Shown: piece by piece, positions 24,601-34,864 of the stretch
Layout: every line of letters begins with the position of its first letter
How positions within the stretch are numbered: position 1 is the first letter of the stretch
Source of the DNA: Harmothoe impar
Taxonomy: Eukaryota; Annelida; Polychaeta; Phyllodocida; Polynoidae
Length of the DNA stretch: 64,000 bases
Direction: 5' to 3'
Assembly: GCA_947462335.1 (NCBI GenBank)
Contig: OX381717.1
Location: forward strand, 45,923,523 to 45,987,522
Position numbers and translations under genes: made by a program
The notes under the pieces: model-generated
What the model was told of the DNA's origin: nothing
The model's input: only the letters and a program-made list of their open reading frames with translations
Database searches by the model: none

Positions 24601-27600
24601 CCTGATGAAATATATAATAGCCATTTACCATTTCATCAAAAATAGCCAACACTTTTTTTAATTGATGTGAAAGGAAAGAACACAACTATAATAAATATGT
24701 ATATATAAGGATGTCCAAGGATGTTATATGGTTGATTTTACTTTTTTGGGCTAGTGGAATTTCCACATGCATATTCATAGGTGCTGCATTCCATTGTAGA
24801 GTCTCAAATCGCCTGACAAAACTGAACACAGGCCTCTGTACAGCGCTACAGGATGGCACCCATCTACAGAATGAAGACAAACTGGAGTAAATGTCTTAAG
24901 TATGAATATAACACTGCTTGAGGCTGTGTGTTCACTGCTTGAAGCTTATATTATATTGGTGCCTGTAGCCTGAAGATGATAAATGGGGTTAGTGGTGCTT
25001 GAGGAATTTCATGCATGGCAAATGCTGTTTGAAGGCTTCTATCTCTGCCTGAAGCTTATACTGGTGTTTGCTGCTTGAAGCTTATATTCCGTGTTTCTAT
25101 GAATGGGTAAAGATATCAAAGACCCGATTTCGTAAATTTAGACACAGACATAATTGAAGATATAAAATGGAAGTTATAACCATTCATGGTTGCTGCTTAA
25201 AGTTCATATAATGTTGCACTCTAAGAAAAGTGTGTTACTTTTACACAACTTTTTGCAGCCACTCTTTTTTTTGTGATGCACAACATTCTTCCCAAAAGTG
25301 TGTTGATCTCAAAAGTATTTTGAGAAAAAGTATGTTACTCTTTAAATGCTTTTTCCAGGAACATACATTTTAGAGTGTGGATAGTGCTTTAATCTTATGT
25401 TGGTATCTGCTCTGAGCGAAGCATAATAATGGTCTTTGAAGCCAATACTGCTTGGAACTTGCCATGATATCTACAGATTGAAGCTTGTAATGGTGCTTGT
25501 TGCATGGAGCTCATATGAATAATGCAGTCTGCGGCTTGAAGCTTGTAATGGTGTCTGCTGCTTGAAGCTTATAATGGTGTCTGCTACTTGAAGCTTATAA
25601 AGGTGTCTGCTGCTTGAAGCTTATAAATGTGTCTGCTGCTTGAAGCTTATAATGGTGTCTGCTGCTTGAAGCTTATTATGGTGTTTACTGCTTGAAGCGT
25701 ATAATGGTGTCTGCTGCTTGAAGCTTATAATGGTGTCTGCTACTTGAAGCTTATAATGGTGTCTGCTGCTTGAAGCGTATAATGGTGTCTGCTGCTTGAA
25801 GCTTATAATGGTGTCTGCTGCTTGAAGCTTATTATGGTGTTTACTGCTTGAAGCGTATAATGGTGTCTGCTGCTTGAAGCTTATAATGGTGTCTGCTACT
25901 TGAAGCTTATAATGATGTCTGCTACTTGAAGCTTATAATGGTGTCTGCTACTTGAAGCTTATAATGATGTCTGCTACTTGAAGCTTATAATGGTGTCTGC
26001 TGCTTGAAGCTTATAATGGTGTCTGCTGCTTGAAGCTTATAATGGTGTCTGCTACTTGAAGCTTATCATGGTGTCTGCTGCTGGAAGCGTATAATGGTGT
26101 CTGCTGCTTGAAGCTTATAATGGTGTCTGCTGCTTGAAGCTTATAATGGTGTCTGCTGCTGGAAGCGTATAATGGTGTCTGCTGCTTGAAGCTAATTCTG
26201 GTGTAAGTAGCTTGAAGACATAGTTTATTATGGTATTTGCCTGTTGAAGCTTATATTGGTGCCTTGGTGTTTATAATGATAACTGCTGTTTGAAGGATAT
26301 AAACTAGTGTTTAAATTGCTGTTGCTTGAAAAAAAAAGGAGGCCTTCGTCGGATGTTAGTATTTGAGTGGCCATCTTCTGACCTCAAAATTGCAACACTT
26401 AAATTGCTTTCTCATCGCCTTTCTAATGAACAAAAGATGAAATATAAAACTAGTACATTTCACATATCAGCCTCGTATGTGCATCTGTGACGGCCAAGGG
26501 ATCAAAACACCTGGCACAACTACTAAGGAAGCCAGAATGTGTATTCAAAACTCTGAGGTGAGTTACTATTAATTCTAATTAAGACAAATCTACCTTAAGA
26601 CATTGATTTATAGAGTAATTATCTTGGTACACAAATAAATAGGACATTGCCTGGCAATGAATGAGTACTAATACAATAAGCATGAGTTTTATTTTGATAT
26701 AGTATCATTTCTAATTTTATAAGAATGCAAGTCTACTCAATGGTATGTTTCAACAATGCAGGTTGGACCAAAACGAGATAGGGGATGCGGGCATCGAATA
26801 CATTGCAGATGTCTTGGGACAAAACCAGTGCAATTCTCTAGTCGAGCTAAGGTTAGTTGGAAATTACAATTTACTACTTCCACTGATATTATAGACAATT
26901 TCCATGTATAAGTTGCTTTAAGATTATCAATTACGAGCTAGAACTGAAATTACTATTTACCAATTATTATTGAAATTATGATGTAGCCACTATTCCTGCG
27001 ATGAAGTCAGATAATGATGTAATTCATATAATCCTTTCAAACAGCACTCGAGAACTGATAGTTTGTAACTGGGGCAAATCAGGGGAAGTCACCAATGAAC
27101 TACAAAAGGTAAAGATATTCTTAAGATATGCTTGAGAATAACTTGTCCCTTTTCTGGTGTTTGGTGACTTCCCCAGATTTGCCCAACTTGCGATCGTTCA
27201 ATACCAGGGTGCTGTGTGGAGGGATACCATAACGGTCCATGAAGTTTACACGTTTAAAGGACTACAGTTATACTTTATGCTGAGTAAGTCTGTTCTTCCC
27301 TGTATTAGGATACCAAAGAATAAGATAACGGACACTGGAGCAGCCATCTTGGCAGAGTCACTGCAGACAAACAACCACCTGCAGATGCTGGTGTAGGTAT
27401 TATTGGAATATCTCATACTGATTCAAGGCTATGACCTTTATTAAAATTGTGTTGTTCACATAATATGTTTCTCAGAACATACAGCGCATAATCACCCAAA
27501 AGTCGGACAAGAAAATAATGTCTGCACAAAGCTTATAAAGGCTACCTTGCATTTCCAACATGAGAAGATATATGTGACCCATCTAGGGAAAAGACCCCTT

Positions 27601-30600
27601 TAGGCGGAATATTTAGCTCTGGTTTTGGCCACCAGCAGGCACCATAATTGCAAAAGAGTGTAAAATACACTAAAAAAGTTCTAAAACCATTTTTTATGTA
27701 GAATGCAATGATCTTCATGAAATAATTTCATCTTTGATGCAAACATTCTATATTTGGAATGCAAAAAGAACGTTTTTGTGAAGAATTAGCACAATATTAC
27801 TTTCTGGTTACCATGGAAACCATCCCAAAAGCTTAAATTGGAGGTAATAATCTGGATTTCTTGAAGAATCCCATCAGTTACCCAAACCTGAAAACAAAAC
27901 GCAAAAATTCCTTCTAGAACCAAATTTAGACTAATAAATCCAATTTTGTTTGGTTATTTTTTAATAAAACAGATTTTCATAATTATCATCATTTACTATG
28001 GGATACAATGCAATTAGATCTTATTTTACCACTTTGAATAAGTGATGTGTACTAATGTTTGAAAAGCAATTCCCACAAAACTACCAGGATTGTTTTAGCC
28101 CATGATATCTCATTTTAAAGATTATGACATCAATTTTAATTACAATTTTCCCCCTGGAGGGGTCTTTTCCCTCACCTGGTCACATATATAGACAAATGCC
28201 AACGCCCATTGATACTATCTCTGTTGTATTTCACAAGTGGGGGCTGGGGCAGTATCCCACGAAGCCGCAGGCTGAGTGGGATGCGCCCTAGCCCCCACAA
28301 GTGAAATATATCAGAGTGGTATCAATGTAGTTGGCATTTGTGTTTATTTTTTTTTCATTTGAAGCCATTTAATGCAGGAAAAACAACTTTTTCTTAGCCC
28401 ATTGAATACGGCCACATTGTATTCAATGGGGGCATTGAATACGGCCATCCAGTGCTTAAGCATAGGAGATCTTGTATTTCCAAAAAAATAAATGACTATT
28501 CCTCTTTGGCACTCCAACAGACACACTAATTACAAATAAATGTATGCCATTACGTTTTGAAAGTGTCACTAGATTTACCATTAATGTTGACAATTAATTT
28601 CTTCAGAGTGTCACTCAACGATATCACTGACGCTGGGGCTGGGGCAATAGCAGACTCCCTCAGGGACAACTCAAGCCTTCAGACACTGCAGTAAGTTCAG
28701 AGATACTGTTTATCTCTGCCCCATGCTCATTATTGAGGTGTTCATAATTTATGGTGCTGAAATAATTATATTGAATGAATATTTCGACCAAAAAGTCTGC
28801 AATCGAAAAAATAATTTATTGTTTCCATTTTATACTTTTATATTCCTACTTTCTCCTGTTTAAAAAATAAAGACAGGACTTTCTTTTTTACTTTTATCAT
28901 CCTATAATCTCCTATTTAAAAAAAAAGACTGGACTTCCATCGGTTGAAGGAGTTAGTATGATTAGGACCATAATTTAACTAGTAGACAACTGTCAGGGGA
29001 CTAAGTCTATATACTATCATCAAATTTAAGATTGAATTTTCTTCTTTTTTTCAGTCTGTGGTCCAACAACATTCGAGATGCCGGGGCTATGCGGTTTGGC
29101 AATGCCTTGAGGACAAATACTGGACTTCGAGAACTGATGTATGTAGGATTTTAATCAGCTTGAGATACAATACATATTGGTGAATGTCATTACTAAATGT
29201 AGTGTGATGCAATATGGCGTAACATGTCATAAACAGATCATTACAAAATCCATAGAACTGTATAATATAGGACTCAGAACAAACATGAAATATATAAAAT
29301 GGTCAGAACAATACTGATCAAACGTAAACTAGTTAACATTTTATTTTAATTCTTGAAAATATATTAATGTAATAATTATATGAAATGCCTTCTGGCGATA
29401 GAGTGAACAGACTGTTACAGTCAGAAAATTAGTTGTGGAAAACCATGTTGAACGGTATGAAGACTAGATTTTAAAAGAATATGATGGTATACATTTATTT
29501 ATTTTTTTGAAATACAAGGTGTCCTATGCTTTAGCACTGAAGGGCCGTATTCAATGCCTCCATTGAATACAACATGGCCGTATTCAATGGGCTAAGAAAA
29601 AGTAGTTTTCATTCATTAAATGGCTTCAAATAAAAAAAATAAACACAAATGCCAACTACATTGATACCGCTCTGATGTATTTCACTCGAGGGGGCTGGGG
29701 CGCATCCCACTCAGCCTGCGGCTTCGTGGGATACTGCCCCAGCACCCACTCGTGAAATACAACAGAGACGGTATCAATGGGCGTTGGCATTTGTCTATGT
29801 CTTCCACTATCATTTTACATTTTTGTAGGCTGTCCTGGAACAAGATCTCATACACAGGTGCCGAAGGGCTTGCTGATGCGCTGCCTCACAATTCAACTCT
29901 TCGGAGCTTGAAGTAAGAATGCATGAATTAATTTCTTTATTTCCTTAATCGGACATGATTTTGGAATTAGAAATATTCTAAATGTTTGATTCAATCATCC
30001 CCGATGCAGAGTAAATGTATTCAGAATTAGCTGGAGCCGTGGAATTAGAGGAAGTCTTGCTGATATGGGTGGGCAAGCAGTAATCAAATTCCACAGAGCA
30101 CATGCAGCATTTAGTACTTCAATGCAGTCTGCCCTTTTGTGGACATGATGCACAAATGCAGCAACATGCAGTGCGTAACAGAAAGTTGCTGCATTCATGC
30201 AACATGCCAATTATTAATGGACTCGAACAGCATGGTTGGCACGTGACTTGCTGGCCCTGCATTGGTGCATCACCGGGCATCAAGATGGCATATAAAAGTC
30301 CTGTTGTCACGATGCATGGATGCAGCACTGGGGAGTCTACTCACCAGGGCTAGCTACATTCATACATTGTACCTATATTTTGAGAGTGCATCAACCCCTA
30401 GTGTTGGCATGATGCTTGGATGCAACATCCGCGAGTTGCTCACTAAGGTTGCATTCAGGCATCATGACGGCCAAAGAGCATAGCACATGAGCTTCCCGGC
30501 GAAAACATGTGGTTCAAATTCCATGTTTAAGACTTTATTTGGTCTCATGAAACATTTTTCTCACAACTCACGTGAATTATAATTATATACCCTTTCATAT

Positions 30601-31360
30601 AACACGAATCTGTTGGTCGATATATGTAACGGAATATAATCCATTAAACTGCAATGAGTTAGGCCGTTTTATTTTGATAACTGGGATTACGGATCCGAGA
30701 TCTTTGGCATTTTGCAAAATAAAAAAATAAAAATTCTGTTTTTTTTACCTTTCCCCTTCGAGATTTTTTTGAGAATTTTCCTTAAAAAAGAAGTACATGT
30801 TGACCAGCAAAAGGTAGAAGAAGGCCTTTCAGGTTGGGGATATTACTCAACATATCTTCCTTAGATTACCCCAAAATGAGGGTTTCCATGCCTTCTTTTT
30901 TTTTCTTTTTTTTCCTCTGCCCTTCGGGAAATTTTTTGATCCGGCTCCACCCATAGGGCAGCTTTTTTTTTTCCTCTGCCCTTCCAAAACGTTAGAGCCA
31001 AAAGCCTGTAATCCAAGTTATCAAAAAAAGGTGGCCTTATAATACTAAACGCACTGTCCGAGGGTAAGATCTATAGCTGCTAAATCTCTAATTCTCCCCT
31101 TCAGTGTCAGATACAACAAGATCGCAGACAGAGGAAGGTCTCGCTTGCTGCAGGCGACACATGACAGGCTTGAGATCAAGTAAGTACAATATTATTTTGT
31201 GCTCGACTCCTCTACAATATGACTAAGAATAATAGCTAAATTAACAATGCAATTCCCCAATGGCCATCTTCAGTCAATTACTACAATGACATTTTTATAA
31301 CCTAATTCTTTAGAATAATTATTTCAATATTTTTTCAGAGTGGATCCCCAGGAGCTTTAA
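11719..31360 (+). CDS. NLR receptor: disordered N-terminus, CARD, NACHT, LRRs
   Basis: I spliced 24 coding exons into one continuous frame of about 1299 residues. They are 11719-12600, 13289-13565, 13905-14414, 15369-15519, 16336-16606, 17809-17989, 18394-18491, 18929-19102, 19797-19862, 20247-20303, 22080-22279, 23187-23270, 23519-23602, 23727-23810, 24478-24561, 24800-24886, 26471-26557, 26762-26851, 27309-27392, 28607-28690, 29055-29138, 29829-29912, 31105-31179 and 31339-31360. All junctions have GT-AG borders and matching phases. The domain order (CARD, NACHT ATPase, winged-helix/helical region, ribonuclease-inhibitor-type LRRs) is that of animal NLR sensors. Known relatives detect cytosolic danger signals, oligomerise through NACHT and recruit CARD partners; this role is inferred here. 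The ATG at 11719 is chosen because an in-frame stop lies at 11710. The weakest points are the acceptors at 13905 and 17809 and the membership of exon 1. A possible poly(A) signal is at 33084. Confidence 0.85.
12911..13245 (+). mobile_element. MITE family with 'caaatgccaac...gttggcatttg' hairpin
   Basis: The element sits in the NLR intron before the CARD exon. It shares with copies at 28191-28475 (opposite orientation), 29511-29805, 22310-22490 (partial) and 62385-62455 (fragment) a gccgtattcaatg block, an A-rich linker and the hairpin arms caaatgccaactacattgat and gttggcatttg. The hairpin contains a GC-rich core with gctgggacagtatcccac. No coding frame is conserved. Confidence 0.7.
13289..13565 (+). 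CDS. NLR exon 2: CARD
   Basis: About 92 residues form a single death-fold module. The pattern is KANRVTLVENLNTDLFEHLL, then an insertion with HLAGYTERGQ, then NRRDKVRELLNILWRYPEWL and an amphipathic FLQLISGVYPEVF helix. The NRRDKVRELL helix matches the CARD signature (TRRDKA.KLL). CARDs recruit CARD-bearing adaptors or caspases by homotypic contact. The exon encodes the whole domain and ends in phase 1. Confidence 0.75.
13637..13741. mobile_element. Short MITE with TIR 'cagtcaactccc'
   Basis: The left cagtcaactccc and right gggagttgact ends are flanked on both sides by TA, as expected for TA-target insertion. The element lies in the intron between the CARD and NACHT exons. It is a 105-bp deletion derivative of the same family as the 1.1-kb element at 61081-62201. 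Confidence 0.7.
13905..16606 (+). CDS. NLR exons 3-5: NACHT ATPase
   Basis: Exon 13905-14414 carries Walker A within LTVLIRGRAGIGKTTFSQWL. Walker B (IFFLDGIDEL) is rebuilt exactly across the 14414/15369 junction. The sensor-1-like LIFSRP is rebuilt across 15519/16336. The helical part then includes TFLQCDLVFELLGL and a long helix ending TYTQLTAFIML. All residues expected for Mg-ATP binding are present, so the module looks catalytically competent. The exon split inside Walker B is a useful phylogenetic marker. Confidence 0.85.
16728..17151. mobile_element. TIR element 'aggcctgtgtccacta'
   Basis: Perfect 16-bp inverted repeats lie at 16728-16743 and 17136-17151 in the NLR intron following the NACHT exons. 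Extended similarity (catatatg, ggacacagc) continues inward. The 78-codon open frame inside is not supported as a gene. Confidence 0.75.
17809..22279 (+). CDS. NLR exons 6-11: winged-helix/helical linker
   Basis: Exon 18394-18491 carries AGLLHVTEFSDKSGKRFYNE followed by FQHLSIQE, completed by the next exon as ILAMAGLL. This matches the conserved NLR 'F.HLSIQEFLAA' helix. Exons 19797-19862 and 20247-20303 are short (22 and 19 codons) and highly basic. Together with the start of exon 22080-22279 they form a Lys/Arg-rich stretch (FRKRMGAFFRRKAR, KYKKDKSK). Such charge could act in membrane, nucleic-acid or nuclear targeting, but this is not shown. The 17809 acceptor was chosen by phase (AGG TCG GCT); a downstream AG is possible. 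Confidence 0.65.
18006..18155. mobile_element. Small MITE with acgttatataacgt-type core
   Basis: Inverted ends ttacccagtcaacaaaaaac and gtttttgttagttgggtaa enclose several aacgttatataacgtt palindromes. The element lies in the NLR intron between exons 17809-17989 and 18394-18491. Similar aacgttat motifs recur around 4520-4740. Confidence 0.6.
21720..21990. repeat. G-run repeat fragment
   Basis: Long G tracts and the phrase gggagtgctcattttttatca mark a decayed member of the gggagtgttca element family inside an NLR intron. No right terminus is clear. Confidence 0.5.
23187..31179 (+). CDS. NLR exons 12-23: LRR array, one repeat per exon
   Basis: Twelve exons of 84, 84, 84, 84, 87, 87, 90, 84, 84, 84, 84 and 75 bp all begin and end in phase 2, so each encodes one repeat unit of about 28 residues. 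The consensus is of ribonuclease-inhibitor type, for example LDWNDFGDDGLKHVSSML, IPKNKITDTGAAILAESL and SLNDITDAGAGAIADSL. Phase symmetry means exons can be duplicated, lost or skipped without breaking the frame. The repeats at 24800 and 26471 are the most degenerate. The last coding exon (31339-31360) adds only VDPQEL and the stop. Confidence 0.85.
24060..24220. repeat. TCTG / CT-rich microsatellite
   Basis: Imperfect (TCTG)n followed by (CT)n and a C run lies just upstream of a candidate NLR exon. The minus-strand open frame through it (ERQRGTQTDTKT...) is a repeat artefact. Confidence 0.85.
24910..26330. repeat. 26-bp minisatellite in an LRR intron
   Basis: The core region of about 25533-26197 is a head-to-tail array of roughly 25 copies of a 26-bp unit, tgcttgaagcttataatggt plus gtctgc. 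Each unit carries a HindIII-type AAGCTT, or AAGCGT in variants. Variants recur in blocks: the phrase gcttattatggtgtttactg starts at 25671 and again at 25827, exactly six units apart. This indicates higher-order duplication. Degenerate units extend from about 24910 to 26330. Confidence 0.9.
27568..28190. mobile_element. TIR element 'tatatgtgacc...gggaaaagacccc'
   Basis: The left end (atatatgtgacccatctagg, gggaaaagacccct) and right end (aggggtcttttccct, ggtcacatatat) form imperfect inverted repeats of about 35 bp. The element lies in an NLR LRR intron. Its right edge touches the start of the 28191-28475 MITE, so the two are stacked. Confidence 0.7.
28191..28475 (-). mobile_element. MITE, 'gccgtattcaatg' family, inverted copy
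   Basis: This is the reverse-oriented copy of the element at 12911-13245. It contains the gacaaatgccaacgcccatt arm, a gtatcccacgaagccgcagg core, the gtagttggcatttgtg arm and then the cccattgaatacggcc block. It is stacked directly beside the 27568-28190 element within an NLR intron. Confidence 0.7.
29511..29805 (+). mobile_element. MITE, 'gccgtattcaatg' family
   Basis: This is a full-length-looking copy with the gggccgtattcaatgcc start, the A-rich linker, and hairpin arms around gggatactgccccagc. It ends about 20 bp upstream of the LRR exon at 29829, so the acceptor's upstream region is largely element-derived. Confidence 0.7.
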
Positions 31361-31697
31361 CATGAAGAATCTCAAATGCAGGCAAAAATATAGAAGTCTC
31401 TATTAGTGCCATGAAGACAACCGTCGGCGTTAATATTCAAGCCGTGTTCCAGCCAATTGGGACGGGGCTTATATTGTATATCATATCTAAAGTCATGATG
31501 GCGTTACTGGAGCCAATTCCAACGAGAGGGTTATCATTCCCAAGAATAGATGCTAAGACATTTGTTGTGTCAAAGATATGTTTCAGTGTAAGTATATCAA
31601 TCTCAGACAAATCTTTTAATTTATATTTATTTTTAGCAGAGCTTTCTCTGCACAGCGTTGAACATATCTTCTGTGTATTTTTGTGGCTATATATATA

Positions 31698-32083
31698 AGG
31701 CCACACCAAAAAAAAAAGTTGGTCAATGGATTTCGCGCTCCTTATTTTCGAAAATGGAATTTTTTATTTTTTTTTGAAAAAAAAATTGTCAATGGATTTC
31801 GCTCGCCTCATTTCTTTCAAAATTGAGATTTTTTTTTTTTTCCAAAATTTTCTTCCAGTATTCCCCCAGATCAACCAATAAATTTTTATGTTAGGGGTCC
31901 ACTAAGAACTTTTGTCAGAGGCTGGGTCAAAAAAAAAAACAACTGTCGCTCGCTCCACTTTTCCACAGACGAAATCCGTTGACAAAAAAAAATTCTTTAA
32001 AAAAAAAAAAAAAAATTTCGCTCGCTCGCACCATTTTTTGAAAAGTGAAATCCATTGACCAACTTTTTTTTTTGGTGTGGCCT
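31698..32083. mobile_element. TIR element 'aggccacacc...ggtgtggcct'
   Basis: The arms aggccacacc(A)n-gttggtcaatgga and tccattgaccaac(T)n-ggtgtggcct are inverted repeats of about 35 bp at 31698-31731 and 32050-32083. Inside, gatttcgctcgc-type blocks are themselves repeated in both orientations. It has no coding capacity. Confidence 0.75.
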
Positions 32084-33547
32084 AACCGCTCATATTGCAC
32101 CATGCTGAAAATTATCTCATGTTTTCAAAAGTATTCAGTATTTTTATTACAGGCTTACTACTTATTAATGTGCCATTGTACTATAGTGAATCTCATTGCT
32201 AGCAAGCAACAACACACATGTATCATTTTCTTTGTTGATTGAGTCCAAGATTTTCAACACTGGACAAAAAAATTAATAGTTATAGATAATCAGACGTATG
32301 TGTACCACCATATAGCTATTGTTCATATTTATCATGTAAAAATATAGGTGTCGTTGTAAGAGATTTCTGTTTCAATCTCAGGCAGGAAAAATGAATTGGA
32401 AGACATTTTAGCAACACTTTTCTTCTTTGAAAATAGAAATATCAGGTGGTTAACAATTCTTATGTAATCAGGTACCGCGATATGATTGACTAGTATATGA
32501 AGTTGACTTTATATGTCAATACTTTATTCATTATTGTGTCATTGCATGTATTATAAGGCCATTTGCTAGCCGAATCATTCATGTTCATGTTCTAATTTGT
32601 TTTTTAATGTTTTTCTTTTCATAGTAAAGGGATCACGTCTACATTTTAATACTGTTGTGTTATTTTTTTTTATTGTTAATGTGATTATGCTGCCATAAGC
32701 TGGTGATCAACTGCTGCAAATTTGTGGCCAATGGAATCAGGCGAGAGACAATTGCAAGGACACTCGCCAAAATCAAAATTACAAAAAAGACAAATCAGGC
32801 AGTGGATCACCAGCTATACCTGTTAGTGTTACAGACATGTAATGAATACCAACATTTTATTTATTTGGATAGGACCTTAAGGACCGGGTGATTCTTCAAG
32901 ATTAATGCCAACTGTGATATGTTGATTTCCATGTTTCATTTTATCTTAAATGTATTTTTTATTAATTTCTTTTTTTAATGTATACCTCAACATGAGATCC
33001 ATTTTTTATACAGTTTCTGCTAGCTTGACATCATTGATATGATATGAGAACATTGAAATGTCAACTCATTCATCACATATCAGAATAAAACAACTATGTA
33101 TATTATGAAAGATAGTTTTTATTATATTGCCTTATTATTATCATAATGAAACATGTGAATAGATCTATATCTATATATCTATATCTATATATACATACAT
33201 CTCTTTTAATTATGTGTCATTTGGCACACCAGAACTAGGCCTATAAGGCTATCGATATTTCTTTACCCCCTACAAAAGGTGCGAAAACAAAAAAGAAAAC
33301 AAAAAAAAAACACTAAAAAAAATTGCATTTCAGAAAATTATAATGTGCAAAATCCATAGACCACATGTGTTGGATGGTCTGGCATAATGAAGTAGAATGT
33401 CACAATCAAATATGTATATGTGCCCCTCTAGAAAGACAAAGGATTTAAGTCTTTAAACGCGAGCTTATTGTGATTTGTTTTAGCGTCATGAAAGTTCTAT
33501 AAAATTTGAATAATTTATTTGGTATTTATCTTTATCAAATATTAATA

Positions 33548-33742
33548 TCATAGACCTTTGATAAATACATTATGGGTTTCAACATTTCCGAGACCTCCTT
33601 CATTACTTGAAATAAATAGGCTTTTAGGCTTATACTTTAAGATATGGTCAGTGGCTTTCTTACAGTAGCAGAACAATATACACATTCCAGTCAACAGGAT
33701 AATGATTCCAATCAGGTAAATTGCAAAGTAGGTCACACTCAC
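33548..33742 (-). CDS. Candidate terminal exon with one membrane segment
   Basis: The minus-strand frame encodes TYFAIYLIGIIILLTGMCIL, which fits one transmembrane helix, followed by FCYCKK and a polar tail of about 35 residues to a stop at 33548. A minus-strand AATAAA signal lies about 30-40 bp past the stop. In-frame stops lie just upstream and there is no ATG, so it would need to be a spliced last exon. The acceptor is weak and no partner exon was found. It may be chance. Confidence 0.25.
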   Translation of the reverse strand: MSVTYFAIYLIGIIILLTGMCILFCYCKKATDHILKYKPKSLFISSNEGGLGNVETHNVFIKGL

Positions 33743-34864
33743 TCATATTCATTGATATATTCAACAGGAATATTTCAAAAAGTTATTAATTCCATAATAC
33801 AATAATTGGTCTATGCAATTCTTATACATGTATACAGTTTTATATGTATTCACATGTTGTTTCCCTACAACGTTCCCTCCTTGTATAACCCACAGCATGA
33901 TTCTGGTACAATCCTATAATATTTCGGTGCACCTTTATACATTAGTTTCAATTTAATATGAATAGACCCCATGACCAAATAACACAGTGGTTACAATAAT
34001 TAGAAATCTTTTAGGTTTATGTCACATTCTGCATACATTAAAAAAAAAAACATCCACAGGTATCACCATAATTCATAAAGATTACATTCAAGTTGATTCT
34101 GACCTAGTAAATGCTAATGATTTCATTAATGGTGAGGCCAGCCACTTATTCATGATCAACACAAATGTAATCTTAAATATACAATAAATTGAGACAGGCT
34201 ATAACCTGTTTTCATGATTTCATTTGATTATATCACATTTTTAAGAAGGGGTCATTTTAGAACATGGCTTGAAGTACAAAACAGTCACTCTTTTTGAGCA
34301 AAAAAAAAAGTAAGCGCATAACTATAGATCTAGAGCTATATTCCACTTTTGTTTGTTATTTCTTTTATTTATCCTGCTTTACATAGGGCCAGGCCCTGTT
34401 TGCGTAATGCAGCTCCGGTGCATATATATCAGTAGATGTTGGTCATGATATATATACAAACAATGGATAAGGGATTTTTATATTTCTTTATATAATATTT
34501 ATATAACTTTAAGGAACCTGGATTAAAATATCCAAGCACCACTAACCCTCCCGTAATTGTAAATATATGACCACTCTCCCATATAACAGTATGCACATAC
34601 ATCATGACGAAAATGCAAATCATGTCTAAGGTCTCATGACTATGAGACTAGTCAGTCATCGTCAGTCATCGTTTTTTCACACAGAGTTTTAATCAAAGAA
34701 GAGTCTGTTGATTTAAATATAGGAATATACCGGCATCTTTGGTCTGTCAGCATTTACAAATATAAAGCAAATCCAAATACCAGCTACCATTGTTTCACGA
34801 TGCTGAAACTTTGGTTTCACCTTTGCAAATAATTCAATTTCTTCATATAGTATAAAACTATATC

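Larger units (their letters stand above)
31361..34864. other. 3' flank between the NLR gene and TBCEL copy A
   Basis: This is a convergent intergenic region. It probably holds the NLR 3' UTR (AATAAA at 33084 is one candidate), a TIR element (31698-32083), an (ATATCT)n microsatellite at about 33165-33195, a candidate minus-strand membrane exon (33548-33742) and the 3' UTR of TBCEL copy A. No other coding exon is recognised. Confidence 0.6.

Noticed and set aside
24841..24890. Apparent stop TAA ending the LRR exon at 24800
   Set aside because: A donor (ctgga then gtaaat) lies just before it. Using it gives an 87-bp phase-2 exon that continues in frame to 26471.
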